A stretch of DNA of 64,000 nucleotides, from assembly GCA_947500845.1 (NCBI GenBank), contig CANMTP010000010.1:62001-126000 (forward strand), in the 5' to 3' direction. The first letter of the stretch is position 1. Every line of letters starts with the position of its first letter. The notes beneath the pieces are model-generated. The model did not search any database. It saw only the letters and a program-made list of their open reading frames with translations, and was not told where the DNA came from. This DNA is from an uncultured Aquimarina sp. Its GTDB lineage: Bacteria; Bacteroidota; Bacteroidia; Flavobacteriales; Flavobacteriaceae. Position numbers and translations under genes: made by a program. This document shows positions 35,713-43,931 of the stretch, one piece after another.

Positions 35713-38247
35713 CTACCTGATTATTATTTTTTGTACTACTGATTCTTCCCCTGAAGTTTCAATTTCTATTAGATATATTCCTGCTTTTAGCCCTAATTTT
35801 TTAGCAGAGAAATTATTTATACCAGGACGTAAAGGTAGCTGACTTATTTTTGTTCCCGAAATCGTATATAGCGTAGCTTCAATATCGTTTGTACTATCTT
35901 TTCCAAAGTTTATCATGAAACTATCCTTTGTAGGGTTAGGGTTTATTTTTAATGAAGATAATATTCCTTCGTCCTGATCTCCTAATATAGGAGCAATAGA
36001 TCCAAAATCTGTAATACTGCTTCTCAAAGACCCCGAACAAGATCCTTCATATATCTTTACATTAGAAAAAACAGAGATATTTCCGCTTCCTGCATCATTG
36101 TCATTAACAAATACCAGGCGATCCATAGCACCTGTGTAAAAACTTCCGACAGGAATAACATATCGTCTGGTACCACTTGAATAATTATCATAATTGGTCA
36201 CTCCGTAATTCTGTGTACCATGAATTTTGAAATATCTTTCAGGAGTCAAGGTATTATCATTTTCAAAACCTATACCGTGAATTTCGCCCTGCACAGTACT
36301 GCTAAAATCAAATTCTATAACGGTTGCAGAGGTTACTGTATAATCCAGTGCAATGTATTTCCATGAATTATTTTGTAAGGATAACCCAGAACCGCCATTT
36401 GTTACCGTGTAATCCCCAGCTGAATCTTGGTTAGAAAAAGCTGTAATTGCAAAATCATTGAAGTTTAGAGCTTCACAAGTGCTTGGTCCCGGATCAACAA
36501 CTGACTCTCCAACATTAACATCATCAATGGAAATGTCGCCTTGCCAACTATTACCGGTTACGGCGTTAAATCGAAATTGAATCACAGATCCAATATAGGA
36601 TCCTAGATCTATACTTTCTTCATTCCAGTTACTGCCTTGAGTACCCGATTTGCTAAAGACAGTGGTCCACGAAGAGCCATTATCTGTACTTGCTTCAACA
36701 GACAAAGTACCTACAGCATCACCTTGCATATGATATTTAAAGCTAAAACTCGCTGTGGATAATCCTGTCAAATCAAAACAAGGGGAATTCAGTATAGCTC
36801 TCTTGCCAGGAAAACCACTTCCGTTACCAGAAGCTTCAACATAAATATATGATGATCCCTCGATAGCGCTGCCAGGTCCAGTACCGTTAGAAGGAGTTGC
36901 ATTAGAATTGATAGTCCAATTTAAGTCATCTGTTGTTGATTGCTCCCACGTTCCAATAGATCCTTCGAACCCTTGCCCATAAGGAAAAGAATTGACAGTC
37001 GTAGTACATTCACCTCCTCCACCGGGACCTCCAGTAGTTACTCCGTTAGAAATTTCTATTAAATACTCCAAAGCCAACTTTGCAAATTTTGCCGCATGAG
37101 TAGCATTAGGAGTAGGAGAACGATCAAAAGTATCTCGAGTAGTATGAATATTTGGATTGTGTTCTCCGAATTTTGCTTCAAAAGGGAATGTAACAGCATA
37201 CCCTTCTTGAGCCCAGCTATAATGATCAGAACAACCATAGTTACATTGCGAAGTACCATATGTAATGCTATGAACTCCTGAAGCATTATAATAGTTCAAT
37301 AATGCGATCATGAAATCATTCAATGTATCATCATTATAAGAATCTGTAGACACATATACATCGTTGGTAGAACCTTTATAATTGGTCATATCCAATTGCA
37401 TATAACTTACTACGTTTACATTACGGTTTCTATAATCCTCTGCGATCTCTTTTGATCCTCTAAGTCCAACTTCTTCTGCCGCAAAAGCCATAAATTCTAT
37501 CGTTCTTTTGGGTCTGAAGTTCATAGAGAATAACACCCTGGCTGCTTCTGTGATAGTAGCAATCCCCGAAGCATTATCATCGGCTCCTGGCGCATTCGAA
37601 TTATTGCCCCCAGCAGTTGAATCTGCATGTCCGCCAAGAATCACAAATTCATCTGGCTTCTCAGTACCAGTGATGGTCATGATAACAGAAGGCATTGCAG
37701 TACTGGTATGTTCAACAATTCTTACCGATACATCGTTTCTGCCTGAAGCAATACCTTCCCACTTATCTTTCAAATCCAATATTGCTTGTCTGGCAATGTT
37801 AGTGGTATGGTATCTGGTTCCATAACCTTCCAACTCCTGAATCTGGTTTGCGATATTCATATTATTTACCAAATCAAGGCTTTGCCGTACCAAAGCCTCC
37901 TGGGTGATCGAAAATGCCGCTTTCTGATGTACCTTACTTGACATTTTTGCAATATTCTCTATCGCAGACATAGCATTTTTTGCCGAGTTCTCATAAATAA
38001 ATCCAGGTCCATGAACCAGCACCTTGTGATGTAATTCTTCGGCAGCTTTATCACTTAGCATCACTGCGCTATAACCATTTGCAGATTTAAGAATTTTAAT
38101 ATCATTAGGATGATTAAGCTGAAGACCTTTGGCATCATCGCTTTGCATAGTAGCAAAAAACATATCCTGAGTCTGTTCTTGCGCGTAGCTAAAGGCAGAG
38201 AATAAGCATAGCCAGGCCATTGAAATAATTAGATTGAATTTTTTCAT
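35713..38247 (-). CDS. Secreted M28 aminopeptidase with MAM-like and T9SS sorting domains
   Basis: 844 residues. Signal peptide (MAWLCLFSAFSYAQ), then an M28 catalytic domain (about 150-405). The zinc ligands lie in ILGGHADSTAGG, PGADDNASG, FAAEEVGLRGS and MQLDMTNY, with HTTRDTFD at the end. A beta-sandwich like the MAM/jelly-roll class follows (about 420-590), with GFEGSIGTWEQ and ISIDDVNV. A further beta domain (about 595-745) and a type A T9SS C-terminal domain come last (about 765-844, INPNPTKDSFMINF to GIYLIEIETSGEESVVQKIII). Predicted to be exported through T9SS and to release N-terminal residues from peptides outside the cell. Confidence 0.93.
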   Translation of the reverse strand: MKKFNLIISMAWLCLFSAFSYAQEQTQDMFFATMQSDDAKGLQLNHPNDIKILKSANGYSAVMLSDKAAEELHHKVLVHGPGFIYENSAKNAMSAIENIAKMSSKVHQKAAFSITQEALVRQSLDLVNNMNIANQIQELEGYGTRYHTTNIARQAILDLKDKWEGIASGRNDVSVRIVEHTSTAMPSVIMTITGTEKPDEFVILGGHADSTAGGNNSNAPGADDNASGIATITEAARVLFSMNFRPKRTIEFMAFAAEEVGLRGSKEIAEDYRNRNVNVVSYMQLDMTNYKGSTNDVYVSTDSYNDDTLNDFMIALLNYYNASGVHSITYGTSQCNYGCSDHYSWAQEGYAVTFPFEAKFGEHNPNIHTTRDTFDRSPTPNATHAAKFAKLALEYLIEISNGVTTGGPGGGGECTTTVNSFPYGQGFEGSIGTWEQSTTDDLNWTINSNATPSNGTGPGSAIEGSSYIYVEASGNGSGFPGKRAILNSPCFDLTGLSTASFSFKYHMQGDAVGTLSVEASTDNGSSWTTVFSKSGTQGSNWNEESIDLGSYIGSVIQFRFNAVTGNSWQGDISIDDVNVGESVVDPGPSTCEALNFNDFAITAFSNQDSAGDYTVTNGGSGLSLQNNSWKYIALDYTVTSATVIEFDFSSTVQGEIHGIGFENDNTLTPERYFKIHGTQNYGVTNYDNYSSGTRRYVIPVGSFYTGAMDRLVFVNDNDAGSGNISVFSNVKIYEGSCSGSLRSSITDFGSIAPILGDQDEGILSSLKINPNPTKDSFMINFGKDSTNDIEATLYTISGTKISQLPLRPGINNFSAKKLGLKAGIYLIEIETSGEESVVQKIIIR

Positions 38248-38360
38248 TTTTACTTGAGTTTGTGTTAGAGGTTTAACTTACACAAAATCAACTATTAACA
38301 AAAATGGGTTCCCCGCAAAATATTAACTGTATAAACTTTTTTTTGATCAACCAAGACCCT

Positions 38361-38402
38361 ATTATTTTAAACTTTCAAAATTTTTTGAAAGTTTAAAATA
38401 AT
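38361..38402. promoter_or_regulatory. Long palindromic operator overlapping the GbsR-type promoter
   Basis: A perfect inverted repeat: 20-base arms (38361-38380 and 38383-38402) around a two-base centre, with core ACTTTCAAAA and TTTTGAAAGT. It overlaps the -33 TTG (38385-38387) and abuts the -7 TATATTTG of the regulator gene. A near copy (27 of 32 bases) lies at 38970-39001 before the next gene. Position and symmetry fit a dimeric MarR-type repressor. Confidence 0.75.
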
Positions 38403-38413
38403 TTGTATATTTG
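38385..38413 (+). promoter_or_regulatory. Promoter of the GbsR-type gene: TTG - 18 bases - TATATTTG
   Basis: TTG at 38385-38387 and exact TAnnTTTG at 38406-38413, four bases before the ATG at 38418. This predicts a leaderless mRNA, repressed when the palindrome is occupied. Confidence 0.65.
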
Positions 38414-38417
38414 CTAT

Positions 38418-38921
38418 ATGAATTACAACGAAGCGAAAAATAAATTTATATCTACCTGGGGAGCACTAGGTACGCTGTGGGGCATTAATAAGGCAATGGC
38501 TCAAATACATGCACTTCTTTTAATATCTCCAGAACCGCTGTCTATGGAAGATATTATGGAAGAATTACAAATATCAAGAGGAAATACCAGTATGAACCTT
38601 CGCCAGTTGATGGACTGGGGAATTGTTTTTAAGGAAAATAAGATGGGAGAGCGAAAAGAGTATTTTACCTCTGAAAAAGATGTTCAAGAACTGGCCAGGC
38701 AAATTGCCAAAGAAAGAAGTCGTAGAGAATTACAACCTACTATCAAAGTCTTGAATGATGTTTCAAGCATTCAAGAAGACGGTACTTCCAAAACCAAAGA
38801 ACTGATCAGACAGACTAAAGCATTGCATGAAATGGCAAATAATTTGGACATTATGGTGAATAAAGTTATCGGACAAGAAAGTAACTGGATTACCAAAGCA
38901 TTGCTAAAGTTAATTAAGTAA
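38418..38921 (+). CDS. GbsR/MarR-family transcriptional regulator
   Basis: 167 residues from ATG 38418; the upstream in-frame TTG at 38403 lies within the promoter. The winged helix-turn-helix (LSMEDIMEELQISRGNTSMNLRQLMDWGIV, about residues 44-73) has the GbsR signature, and the wing carries GERKEYFTSEKD. A long C-terminal helical dimer region follows. GbsR-type proteins are repressors in membrane-lipid and osmolyte pathways. The palindrome over its own promoter and the related site before 39008 indicate that it controls itself and the following operon. Confidence 0.9.
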   Translation: MNYNEAKNKFISTWGALGTLWGINKAMAQIHALLLISPEPLSMEDIMEELQISRGNTSMNLRQLMDWGIVFKENKMGERKEYFTSEKDVQELARQIAKERSRRELQPTIKVLNDVSSIQEDGTSKTKELIRQTKALHEMANNLDIMVNKVIGQESNWITKALLKLIK

Positions 38922-38969
38922 TAAGACCAAAGAGTGGATAAAGAGATATCCGCTTTTTATTTCAACATA

Positions 38970-39001
38970 TCTTTCAATTTTTTCTGAAAATTTAAAATAA
39001 T
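38970..39001. promoter_or_regulatory. Second operator copy before the membrane protein/methyltransferase operon
   Basis: 32 bases aligning without gaps to 38371-38402, with five mismatches; the shared stretches are CTTTCAA, TTTT, TGAAA and TTTAAAATAAT. It overlaps a TATCTTTC sequence (38968-38975, one mismatch to TAnnTTTG) and lies just before the ATG at 39008. This is where a repressor of the operon would bind. Confidence 0.7.
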
Positions 39002-39007
39002 CAAAAC

Positions 39008-39451
39008 ATGACACTCAATATCCCAAACTGGCTAATTATTACCGGAGGAATCGGTCAAATATTTACCGCTTTAATATATCCTTATATAAGACACCAAGTT
39101 TTCGATTGGTACAATGATGTAAAGCAACTTAAGCCTTTAAATCAAGAAATTGCCAAAACTTACGGAAGATATATTCAAGGACTCAACTTTTCATTTGGTT
39201 TAATTGCAATTGTTCTCACATCTAACTTAAAAGAACAATCAGAATTAGCCATAGCACTCACCGGACTAATTGCTGCATATTGGGTAGGTAAAGTCCTCAC
39301 TCAGATTGCATATTATCCTATGTATGACATACCAAAGAAAAAAATATTCAAAATAGGCAGCTACTTCATGAATTGCCTCTTCGTTCTCTTTGCAGTAGTA
39401 TATAGCTTATTATTGATTTACAATTGTATTGGTTTCTTTAATCTAAATTAA
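39008..39451 (+). CDS. Small integral membrane protein, unknown function
   Basis: 147 residues with about four membrane helices: LIITGGIGQIFTALIYPYI, LNFSFGLIAIVLTS, LAIALTGLIAAYWVGKVL and SYFMNCLFVLFAVVYSLLLIY. I recognise no named family. It opens the operon controlled by the second operator copy and ends one base before the methyltransferase start, so it probably acts with that enzyme at the membrane. Confidence 0.8.
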   Translation: MTLNIPNWLIITGGIGQIFTALIYPYIRHQVFDWYNDVKQLKPLNQEIAKTYGRYIQGLNFSFGLIAIVLTSNLKEQSELAIALTGLIAAYWVGKVLTQIAYYPMYDIPKKKIFKIGSYFMNCLFVLFAVVYSLLLIYNCIGFFNLN

Positions 39452-39452
39452 A

Positions 39453-40340
39453 ATGACCATGAGCACGCTTGCACTATTAGAAAAATTAAGAATTAAACGT
39501 TCTGCAACAAAAGAAAAAATAATTCAGTTTTACGACGAAGCTACTGAAGATTATAAGTTTTGGAGTAAAGGTCTTAATATGCATTTCGGGTATTATATTC
39601 CCTTTAAAACAAATCTTTTTAAAAGAGATTCGATGCTAAATGAAATGAATAATCAAGTTTTTGATCGTCTTGACATTCCTAAGAAGAATTCACTGATTGC
39701 AGATTTGGGTTGCGGAATAGGAGGCACAATGCGATACGGTTTAAGAAAATATCCCTTACTCAATATTATTGGAGTAACACTTTCTTCTTTTCAAATGAGG
39801 GAAGGAAATAAAAGGTTAAAAAATAGTAATGGACTGATTCTAGAAGAAAATTATGAAAATACTTCATTCAAAACCAATAGTATAGATGGCGCATACGCGA
39901 TAGAAAGTTTCTGTCATTCTGGCCACAGTGAACATGCTCTACAAGAAACCTTTAGGATATTAAAACCTGGCACCAAACTAGTAATCGCAGACGCATTCTT
40001 AAAAAAAGAAGAAGAACAATTATGCCCGGGTAGTAATTACTGCTATGAACAACTATGCAAAGGATGGAGTCTTGAGGGATTAGCAAGTATTACTACTGTC
40101 AAAAACACGCTTAGGCAAATAGGTTTTAAAAATGTACAAGTTGAAGATGTTTCTTTTAGGGTAGCTCCATCTGTATTGCATGTTCCTTTTGCTGTCATCG
40201 GATTTATTCTTAAAAAATTATTCAAAAAAGAAAAATTGAAACCTCAAAGCTGGAAAAATCTTAAGGGATCTCTATTCGCATTATTTTCTGGACTACATCT
40301 AAAAAGTTTTGGATATTACCTAATTACGGCAGAAAAATGA
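39453..40340 (+). CDS. SAM-dependent methyltransferase (tocopherol/sterol-MT-like)
   Basis: 295 residues (293 from the ATG at 39459). A class I Rossmann core: IADLGCGIGGTMRYGLRKYP (motif I, about 84-103), IIGVTLSSFQMREGNKRL, DGAYAIESFCHSG and ILKPGTKLVIADAFL. The IESFCHSG block and the overall layout resemble tocopherol- and sterol-type methyltransferases acting on hydrophobic substrates. A hydrophobic patch (VLHVPFAVIGFILKKLF, about 230-246) suggests membrane contact. It overlaps the next gene by four bases (ATGA). The substrate is unknown. Confidence 0.87.
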   Translation: MTMSTLALLEKLRIKRSATKEKIIQFYDEATEDYKFWSKGLNMHFGYYIPFKTNLFKRDSMLNEMNNQVFDRLDIPKKNSLIADLGCGIGGTMRYGLRKYPLLNIIGVTLSSFQMREGNKRLKNSNGLILEENYENTSFKTNSIDGAYAIESFCHSGHSEHALQETFRILKPGTKLVIADAFLKKEEEQLCPGSNYCYEQLCKGWSLEGLASITTVKNTLRQIGFKNVQVEDVSFRVAPSVLHVPFAVIGFILKKLFKKEKLKPQSWKNLKGSLFALFSGLHLKSFGYYLITAEK

Positions 40341-41245
40341 AAAAAATTGTTATCGCAGCAGGAACAGGTTTCTTAGGAGAAACACTTTCCGATTATTTTA
40401 AAGATAAGGTCGAAAAAATTGTCGTTCTCACTCGACGAAAAAACCGAATAGAAAATGGCATACACTATGTGAAATGGGATGGAAAAACTATAGGGGATTG
40501 GAAAAATGAAATAAATGACGCAGACGTACTCATTAATATGACAGGTAAGTCTGTCGATTGCAGATACAATCAAAAAAACAAAGATTTAATTCTGTCTTCA
40601 AGAGTACAGTCTACGCGTGTTTTAGGAGAGGCGATTGCAGCATGCAAAGTTCCTCCAAAAACCTGGCTCAATTCATCTACTGCAACTATTTATCGTCATT
40701 CTCTAGATAAAGAAATGGACGAAATACATGGAGAAATAGGAACCGGGTTTTCTGTAAATGTTGCTAATCAATGGGAAAAAACATTTTTTGAACAGCAAAC
40801 ACCCAACACCAGAAAAGTTGCGTTAAGGACTTCCATAGTACTAGGCAAAAGTGGAGGTGCCCTGCCCCCGATCTTAAACTTGTCCAAAATAGGATTAGGG
40901 GGAAAACAAGGTGATGGAAATCAAAAGTTAAGCTGGATACACCAAATAGATTTTGCGCGAAGTGTTGAATTTATAATAAGCAACACCAATATTGATGGTG
41001 TTATTAATATTGTTGCTCCCAAACCGTCAACAAATTCAGATTTTATGAAAACACTCCAAAAAGTTATAAAAACTCCAATCGCAATACCCATATCAAAAGC
41101 TCTTCTAGAATTTGGGGCTAGAATTATTCGAACAGAAACAGAACTTATCCTTAAAAGTAGAAATGTGATCCCGTCAAAACTTATACATCATGGCTTTGAA
41201 TTTTCATACCCCGATCTTGAATCTGCGTTACGCTCCCTAACCTAA
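40337..41245 (+). CDS. TIGR01777-family NAD(P)-dependent epimerase/oxidoreductase
   Basis: 302 residues, the full length of the family. The extended-SDR Rossmann motif is degenerate but clear (IVIAAGTGFLGETLSDYF). It is followed by VLTRRKN, INMTGKSVDCRY, SRVQSTRVLGEAI, and LNSSTATIYRHS in place of the YxxxK region. The C-terminal family block is present (LPPILNLSKIGLGGKQGDGNQKLSWIHQIDF). Cofactor binding is likely; the substrate is unknown. The partner SRPBCC gene follows after six bases, a pairing common in light- and oxidative-stress clusters. Confidence 0.92.
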   Translation: MKKIVIAAGTGFLGETLSDYFKDKVEKIVVLTRRKNRIENGIHYVKWDGKTIGDWKNEINDADVLINMTGKSVDCRYNQKNKDLILSSRVQSTRVLGEAIAACKVPPKTWLNSSTATIYRHSLDKEMDEIHGEIGTGFSVNVANQWEKTFFEQQTPNTRKVALRTSIVLGKSGGALPPILNLSKIGLGGKQGDGNQKLSWIHQIDFARSVEFIISNTNIDGVINIVAPKPSTNSDFMKTLQKVIKTPIAIPISKALLEFGARIIRTETELILKSRNVIPSKLIHHGFEFSYPDLESALRSLT

Positions 41246-41251
41246 TATATT

Positions 41252-41710
41252 ATGATGACAATACAGCTAAAAACCATCGTAAGTGCTTCAATTGAAGATG
41301 TATTTAATCTAGCCAGAGCTATTGACTTTCACACAGAATCTGCCAAAGAGACAAAAGAAAAAGCTATTGCTGGACGAACTTCTGGATGGATAGCGTTAAA
41401 TGAAACCGTGACTTGGAAAGGAAAGCATTTTGGGGTATACCTGACACATCAAAGCAAAATTACCTCATTCAAGTTTCCGGAAAGCTTTACAGATGAAATG
41501 GTTAAAGGAAACTTTAAATCATTTAAACATCAACATATCTTCAAAACAACTTCTTCTGGAACAGAAATGACAGATGTATTACAATTTCAATCTCCATTTG
41601 GTATTTTAGGAAAAATTTTCGACCATCTCATATTAAAGCAATACCTGACCCAATTTTTGACTTCAAGAAATCTTCACATCAAAAAGCATCTTGAAACAGA
41701 TACACCCTAA
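41252..41710 (+). CDS. SRPBCC-family ligand-binding protein
   Basis: 152 residues. The START/SRPBCC helix-grip pattern is visible: IVSASIEDVFNLARAIDFH at the N-terminus, TVTWKGKHFGVYLTHQSKI, FKHQHIFKTTSSGTEMTDVLQF, and a long C-terminal helix (LKQYLTQFLTSRNLHIKKHL). Such proteins bind hydrophobic ligands; this branch is often labelled 'cell division inhibitor' without good evidence. Last gene of the operon starting at 39008. Confidence 0.88.
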   Translation: MMTIQLKTIVSASIEDVFNLARAIDFHTESAKETKEKAIAGRTSGWIALNETVTWKGKHFGVYLTHQSKITSFKFPESFTDEMVKGNFKSFKHQHIFKTTSSGTEMTDVLQFQSPFGILGKIFDHLILKQYLTQFLTSRNLHIKKHLETDTP

Positions 41711-41805
41711 ATTGTCTGTTTCTAAAGTCTTTCATATAAGAAATCTAGATTAATTTATACCTATAATACATTTGTTAAAGCATTCTAAGATTCAACTTTT
41801 TATTC

Positions 41806-41813
41806 TATTTTTG
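41806..41813 (+). promoter_or_regulatory. Promoter -7 element TATTTTTG of the sigma factor gene
   Basis: Exact TAnnTTTG match directly abutting ATG 41814. Transcription would then begin after that codon, favouring translation from ATG 41838. Confidence 0.45.
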
Positions 41814-41837
41814 ATGAATACAACAACAGAAATAACA

Positions 41838-42392
41838 ATGTCAGCAAATACCATAGATCCCAACGCATGGGTTGATAAGTACAGTGACTACTTATTTAAT
41901 TATACCATTGTAAGAGTTGATGATAAAGAAATTGCACAGGATCTTGTACAGGAAACCTTCTTTGCCGGCCTTAAATCAATGAAGAATTTTAAGGGAGAAG
42001 CGAGTGAACGTACGTGGCTTATTTCAATTCTGAAAAGAAAAATAATTGATCATTATCGTAAAATAAACAGCAATAAAGGTAAGTCCGAGGTAAGAATGAG
42101 CTATTCAACAGATACCGAAACTGAAGGTGATTGGTTAGAAGAAAGGGTGGCAGATCCTTTTGATAGAAATGCAGAAAGCGATATAGAAAATGAAGAGTTA
42201 GGATTGGCAATACATAACTGCATGGGCAAACTACCTGAAAAGCAAGCTACTATTTTTAAAATGAAAACAATTCAAGGTTTTGAGACAGAAGCTATTTGTA
42301 ATGAATTTGATATAACTGCGTCTAACCTATGGGTTATTATACACAGAGCGCGAACAGCGATGGCTGAGTGCTTAGAAAAAAATTGGTTTTAG
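41838..42392 (+). CDS. ECF sigma factor (TIGR02943-like)
   Basis: 184 residues from ATG 41838 (longer readings from 41814 or 41772 are open). Sigma region 2 is ANAWVDKYSDYLFNYTIV-like with DKEIAQDLVQETFFAGLKSMKNFKGEASERTWLISILKRKIIDHYRK in short order. A long acidic linker follows (EGDWLEERVADPFDRN), then region 4 (LPEKQATIFKMKTIQGFETEAI and an HTH with ASNLWVIIHRARTAMAECL), ending in the group's typical CLEKNWF. The downstream gene encodes a likely zinc anti-sigma partner. Target promoters unknown; nearby stress-type genes are candidates. Confidence 0.9.
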   Translation: MSANTIDPNAWVDKYSDYLFNYTIVRVDDKEIAQDLVQETFFAGLKSMKNFKGEASERTWLISILKRKIIDHYRKINSNKGKSEVRMSYSTDTETEGDWLEERVADPFDRNAESDIENEELGLAIHNCMGKLPEKQATIFKMKTIQGFETEAICNEFDITASNLWVIIHRARTAMAECLEKNWF

Positions 42393-42401
42393 AAGGAAAA
42401 C

Positions 42402-42662
42402 ATGAGCAATAGTACTAAAAAAGGAATTTTTGTAAGTTGTTCTGATGCAAATCACTTTTGTGATAAAAATCAGTATAAAGAAGCTACTTTTTGGGAGAAA
42501 GTAAAATTGAATATACATCTTTTGTATTGTAGAGCTTGTAGAAAATATTCTGCGAATAACGCAAAACTAACGAAGCTTGTTAAAGATCCTAAAGTTATTA
42601 GTATAAATGAATATGAAAAGAAAGCCATGAAGGAGCGACTAAAACAAAAAATGTCCGAATAA
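42402..42662 (+). CDS. Small zinc-motif anti-sigma-factor-like protein
   Basis: 86 residues starting nine bases after the sigma gene, with a good ribosome site (GAAGGAAAAC). It carries the ZAS-type pattern His-x3-Cys-x2-Cys (HLLYCRAC, about residues 41-48) and an upstream HFCDKNQYKEATFWEKVKL helix. That is the minimal zinc anti-sigma fold seen beside ECF sigma factors. I infer that it binds and holds the sigma factor. A degraded tandem copy lies 65 bases downstream. Confidence 0.8.
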   Translation: MSNSTKKGIFVSCSDANHFCDKNQYKEATFWEKVKLNIHLLYCRACRKYSANNAKLTKLVKDPKVISINEYEKKAMKERLKQKMSE

Positions 42663-42727
42663 GATTAATAAGAATCCATTCTTATCGCAGCATCCTAAAC
42701 GAAAAGGAGTACCCAGAATCGAATTGA

Positions 42728-43003
42728 AAACAGTCAATTCAGTTATTTGTATCCTGCGAAGAGGCAAAACACCTCTGTAACAAAAATCAGTATGGCGAGG
42801 CTTCACTTATGGAAATAATCAAAGTAAACGTACGTTTAATCTACTGCAAAATTGCCCGTGCGTATTCGAAAAGAAATACAAAACTTAACAAGACCATAAA
42901 AAATCCAATATTCAAACAACAAGCCCTTCTAAAAAAAGAAAGCAATGAAGCAAAGACTTCAAAAAGAGTTAACCAAATGAGTATTCTAACAAAATTATTG
43001 TGA
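42728..43003 (+). pseudogene. Degraded tandem copy of the anti-sigma-like gene
   Basis: The frame opens after a TGA at 42725 with no start codon until an internal ATG (42809). It matches the preceding protein along its length: LFVSCEEAKHLCNKNQYGEA against IFVSCSDANHFCDKNQYKEA, and VRLIYCKIARAYSKRNTKL against IHLLYCRACRKYSANNAKL. The zinc motif is lost (His to Arg, second Cys to Ala). I conclude this is a tandem duplicate that lost its start and zinc site. A short protein from 42809 is possible but would lack the N-terminal half. Confidence 0.75.
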
Positions 43004-43796
43004 TCAACCACATTATTGGTACACTTTCTACCCAAAAAGAACAATAATATCTTGATTGTTCCTTTTTTGTTCCCCATAAGAACAATAAACTTATTGTCGA
43101 CACTGCGATAGTACTTAGAATTTCTGTGGAAGAAAGTACATTCTTAGTTGCTGTTAATAATAAGAATACTACCAATAAAATACTACCAAAAACTTTAGTT
43201 CGTGTAACTCCTATTTGCTGCGGAACTGTTTCTAAATCATAAGAATCATATTGAAGATCTCTAATTTCAAAAGGAAGCATCATCACAATGATAAATAAAA
43301 ATCGTTGAATAGTTTCGATCAGAAAATCAAAATTTAAATTTCCGTCAGCATGAACCATGGGTACAAATACAGTTATTCCGGCCCAAACTAAAGCAATAAT
43401 AAAGATTTTTATTCCGGCTAAACTCCTCAGATTATTTTTATTAGGAAAGACAGGCACCACATACAAAACGGTTAACACTATAAAAGGTATCATATAGAGT
43501 AGTGTCTTTAATGATAACTTAAAAGCGAAATACACAAAAAGAATCATACAAACCCAAGTTAAAAAACGAATACTCTTCATTGACTTGGTTAGTTTTTTAT
43601 GGTATAGTTTCGAGGTATTTGAATATTTAACAAAATTATATGCGACTATAGCACCTAAAAAACTAATAAAAAGAAAGGCATAGTCATTTTTTACCTCAAA
43701 CTTTATAAGGGTAACACTTACCAAAGCACAAATTGCTAAAGCCACATGAATACTACTGTTTATATAAAATCTGAATATACTTTTTAGGATTTTCAC
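42969..43796 (-). CDS. UbiA-like membrane prenyltransferase homologue
   Basis: 275 residues with eight or nine predicted membrane helices. The second Asp-rich motif of UbiA enzymes is present (LPFEIRDLQYDSYDLETVPQQIG, about residues 177-199). The first motif (NxxxDxxxD) is replaced by AYNFVKYSNTSKLYH near residue 52, without acidic residues. UbiA enzymes attach isoprenoids to aromatic acceptors; the loss of one metal site makes normal catalysis doubtful. Its 3' end overlaps the degraded anti-sigma copy on the other strand. Confidence 0.75.
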   Translation of the reverse strand: MKILKSIFRFYINSSIHVALAICALVSVTLIKFEVKNDYAFLFISFLGAIVAYNFVKYSNTSKLYHKKLTKSMKSIRFLTWVCMILFVYFAFKLSLKTLLYMIPFIVLTVLYVVPVFPNKNNLRSLAGIKIFIIALVWAGITVFVPMVHADGNLNFDFLIETIQRFLFIIVMMLPFEIRDLQYDSYDLETVPQQIGVTRTKVFGSILLVVFLLLTATKNVLSSTEILSTIAVSTISLLFLWGTKKEQSRYYCSFWVESVPIMWLITIILLEYSFG

Positions 43797-43895
43797 GTAG
43801 TAAATTTGGGGTTATCTGTTAATAACCTTCGAAGTTGGTTAAAAACTTGACATCTTCTCGTTAATTAATTGTGAAATTTTTAAGTATTTAATATG

Positions 43896-43903
43896 TATTT
43901 TTG
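43896..43903 (+). promoter_or_regulatory. Promoter -7 element TATTTTTG of gcvP
   Basis: Exact TAnnTTTG match with a TTG 24 bases upstream (43869-43871). It falls within the first codons of the longer gcvP reading, so translation should begin at ATG 43932. Confidence 0.55.
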
Positions 43904-43931
43904 CAATCTCAATTTCAACTGTTTTTTTGCT

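Noticed and set aside
43893-43931. N-terminal extension of gcvP
   Set aside because: The extension covers a TATTTTTG promoter element and is not part of the conserved protein; ATG 43932 gives the family's usual start.
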